DNA from: Xiashengella succiniciproducens
Lineage (GTDB): Bacteria > Bacteroidota > Bacteroidia > Bacteroidales > Marinilabiliaceae
Direction: 5' to 3'
Length of the DNA stretch: 64,000 nt
Assembly (NCBI RefSeq): GCF_023674465.1
Contig: NZ_CP098400.1
Coordinates: 868,001-932,000 of the forward strand
Shown: piece after piece, positions 63,185 through 64,000 of the stretch
How the letters are laid out: every line of letters begins with the position of its first letter
Position numbering within the stretch: the first letter of the stretch is position 1
Notes under the pieces: generated by a model
Database searches by the model: none
Told to the model about the DNA's origin: nothing
Seen by the model: the letters and a program-made list of their open reading frames with translations, nothing else
Made by a program: the position numbers and the translations under genes

Positions 63185-64000
63185 ATGGTAACAGATGCTG
63201 ATAGGAAGACAGGACCTGATTTTCAGGTTCTGGGGAAGGCTGAGTTTATGCCGGTTGGCGGATTTTCACTGCCCAACGGGATAGAGGTTTCATTACTTGA
63301 AGGAGGAAGTCAGGATATTTCAAAGATTGACTGGATTTTCCCTGCCGGTGCCGTTCAGGCAGGCAAGCCCCTGCTTGCCTCGACAGTTGGTAATCTGATG
63401 TTGGAGGGGACTAAGAACAGAACATCAGCAGAGATATCCGACCTGATTGATTTTTACGGAGCCCATCTGAATGTGCAAAGTTACTATCACAACTCAGTAC
63501 TAACACTGGTTTGCCTGACCAAGGACCTGCCTGTATTACTTCCCCTGGTAGAGGATGTAGTTCGCAACGCAACCTTTGACGAGAAGGAATATTTAATATA
63601 CATAAATAAGCGCCGTCAGGAGTTTGTTATTGATTCTGAGAAGGTTCGCAATCTGGCTGCCAGAACCTTCAATAAAGTAATCTTCGGACCGGAGCACCCT
63701 TATGGAAGGGTACCCGAACTTGAGATATTTGACACGATGACAAGGGATGAGGTTATATCCTTTTACAAGACTAATTATGTTCCCGCCGGTTGCAGGATAA
63801 TTGTAGCAGGTCGTCCAGGTACCGATATTCAGGAGCTGTTGACCCGTCACTTTGGTGACAAGGACTGGAACGGCGGCTTACCGTCAGAAAACGGTTTTCC
63901 ACAAATTAGTTCATCAGAGGAGAAATTTCACCTTGTAGAGAAGGAAGGATCTCTTCAGTCAGCCCTTAGAATTGGCCGTCCCCTTTTCAATAATCATCAT
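63185..64000 (+). CDS. M16 peptidase-like partner subunit, 3' end outside window
   Basis: From ATG 63185 an open frame runs 272 residues to the window edge. It follows the M16 fold (GGFSLPNGIEVSLLEGGSQDISKIDWIFPAG), but where the active chain has H-x-x-E-H this one reads GNLMLEGTKNRTS, so it cannot bind zinc. Later motifs such as GPEHPYGRVPE and the glycine-rich NYVPAGCRIIVAG match non-catalytic M16 chains. It is the expected partner of the preceding gene in a heterodimer. Confidence 0.9.
   Translation, partial: MVTDADRKTGPDFQVLGKAEFMPVGGFSLPNGIEVSLLEGGSQDISKIDWIFPAGAVQAGKPLLASTVGNLMLEGTKNRTSAEISDLIDFYGAHLNVQSYYHNSVLTLVCLTKDLPVLLPLVEDVVRNATFDEKEYLIYINKRRQEFVIDSEKVRNLAARTFNKVIFGPEHPYGRVPELEIFDTMTRDEVISFYKTNYVPAGCRIIVAGRPGTDIQELLTRHFGDKDWNGGLPSENGFPQISSSEEKFHLVEKEGSLQSALRIGRPLFNNHH

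Noticed and set aside
1-64000. CRISPR arrays, tRNA or rRNA genes, insertion sequences, prophage
   Set aside because: I looked for regular repeats, cloverleaf-like segments in gaps, and transposase or integrase motifs, and saw none.

Overview
The window looks like a chromosomal segment of a Bacteroidota member, most likely order Bacteroidales. Pointers are the TAnnTTTG -7 / TTTG -33 promoters (best upstream of rpsO, mutS2 and the gene at 60943), the near absence of Shine-Dalgarno sequences, a hybrid two-component regulator of the polysaccharide-utilisation type, a TonB-dependent receptor with a carboxypeptidase-regulatory-like N-terminal domain, many lipoproteins, and families largely confined to this phylum (DUF4294, DUF6051, START-like, an FtsX-free LptF/G permease). 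I do not assign a genus. I see no rRNA, tRNA, CRISPR array, insertion sequence or phage gene.

Layout. 1-3166: the start of an AI-2E-type permease gene diverges from a lipoprotein/nuclease pair; the gap between them holds a 30-bp palindrome and a canonical sigma-54 promoter. 3194-5374: CCA nucleotidyltransferase and a periplasmic thioredoxin. 5541-8256: two tandem TPP riboswitches ahead of a TonB-dependent receptor, predicted to import thiamin. 8445-12622: pseudouridine synthase, panB, mutS2. 12653-13509: a drug-efflux-type MFS gene broken by an internal deletion. 13600-18767: DUF6051 hydrolase, a membrane LytTR regulator with three direct repeats in its promoter region, a YfiR-like protein and an SLC13/TrkA-C permease. 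18876-23455 (minus): a 46-residue lipoprotein, then an operon of a TPR/PD40/SPOR envelope protein, clpS, nfeD-like and floA. 23537-29583: bcp, recA, START-like, LptF/G permease, ribBA and a DHOD-like flavoprotein. 29857-35240: dnaK, then a four-gene unit of a YwqK-like protein, xseA, a histidine kinase and xseB. 35237-38339 (minus): cdd, LysM muramidase, fmt, rRNA/tRNA methyltransferase. 38420-42173: sucC, DUF4294, and a secreted GH13 protein that appears to have lost its catalytic residues. 42359-49837 (minus): OmpA/TPR lipoprotein, prolyl oligopeptidase, small membrane protein, pnp, rpsO. 49933-60784: a carbohydrate section with GH28, a small outer-membrane barrel, a full hybrid sensor/regulator, GH43 and GH127. 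60943-64000: a FabK/nitronate-monooxygenase-like enzyme overlapping a pair of M16 peptidases, the second cut by the window edge.

Functionally most of the window is housekeeping (translation, DNA repair, cofactors, envelope). The accessory signals are the carbohydrate section, which probably acts on arabinose-decorated pectic glycans, the thiamin-controlled receptor, and several regulatory or degenerate elements. No single undescribed multi-gene system stands out. The observations I rate highest are the pseudo-catalytic GH13, the sigma-54/palindrome element, the tandem TPP aptamers, the kinase sitting between xseA and xseB, the LytTR operator-like repeats and the unlisted small lipoprotein.
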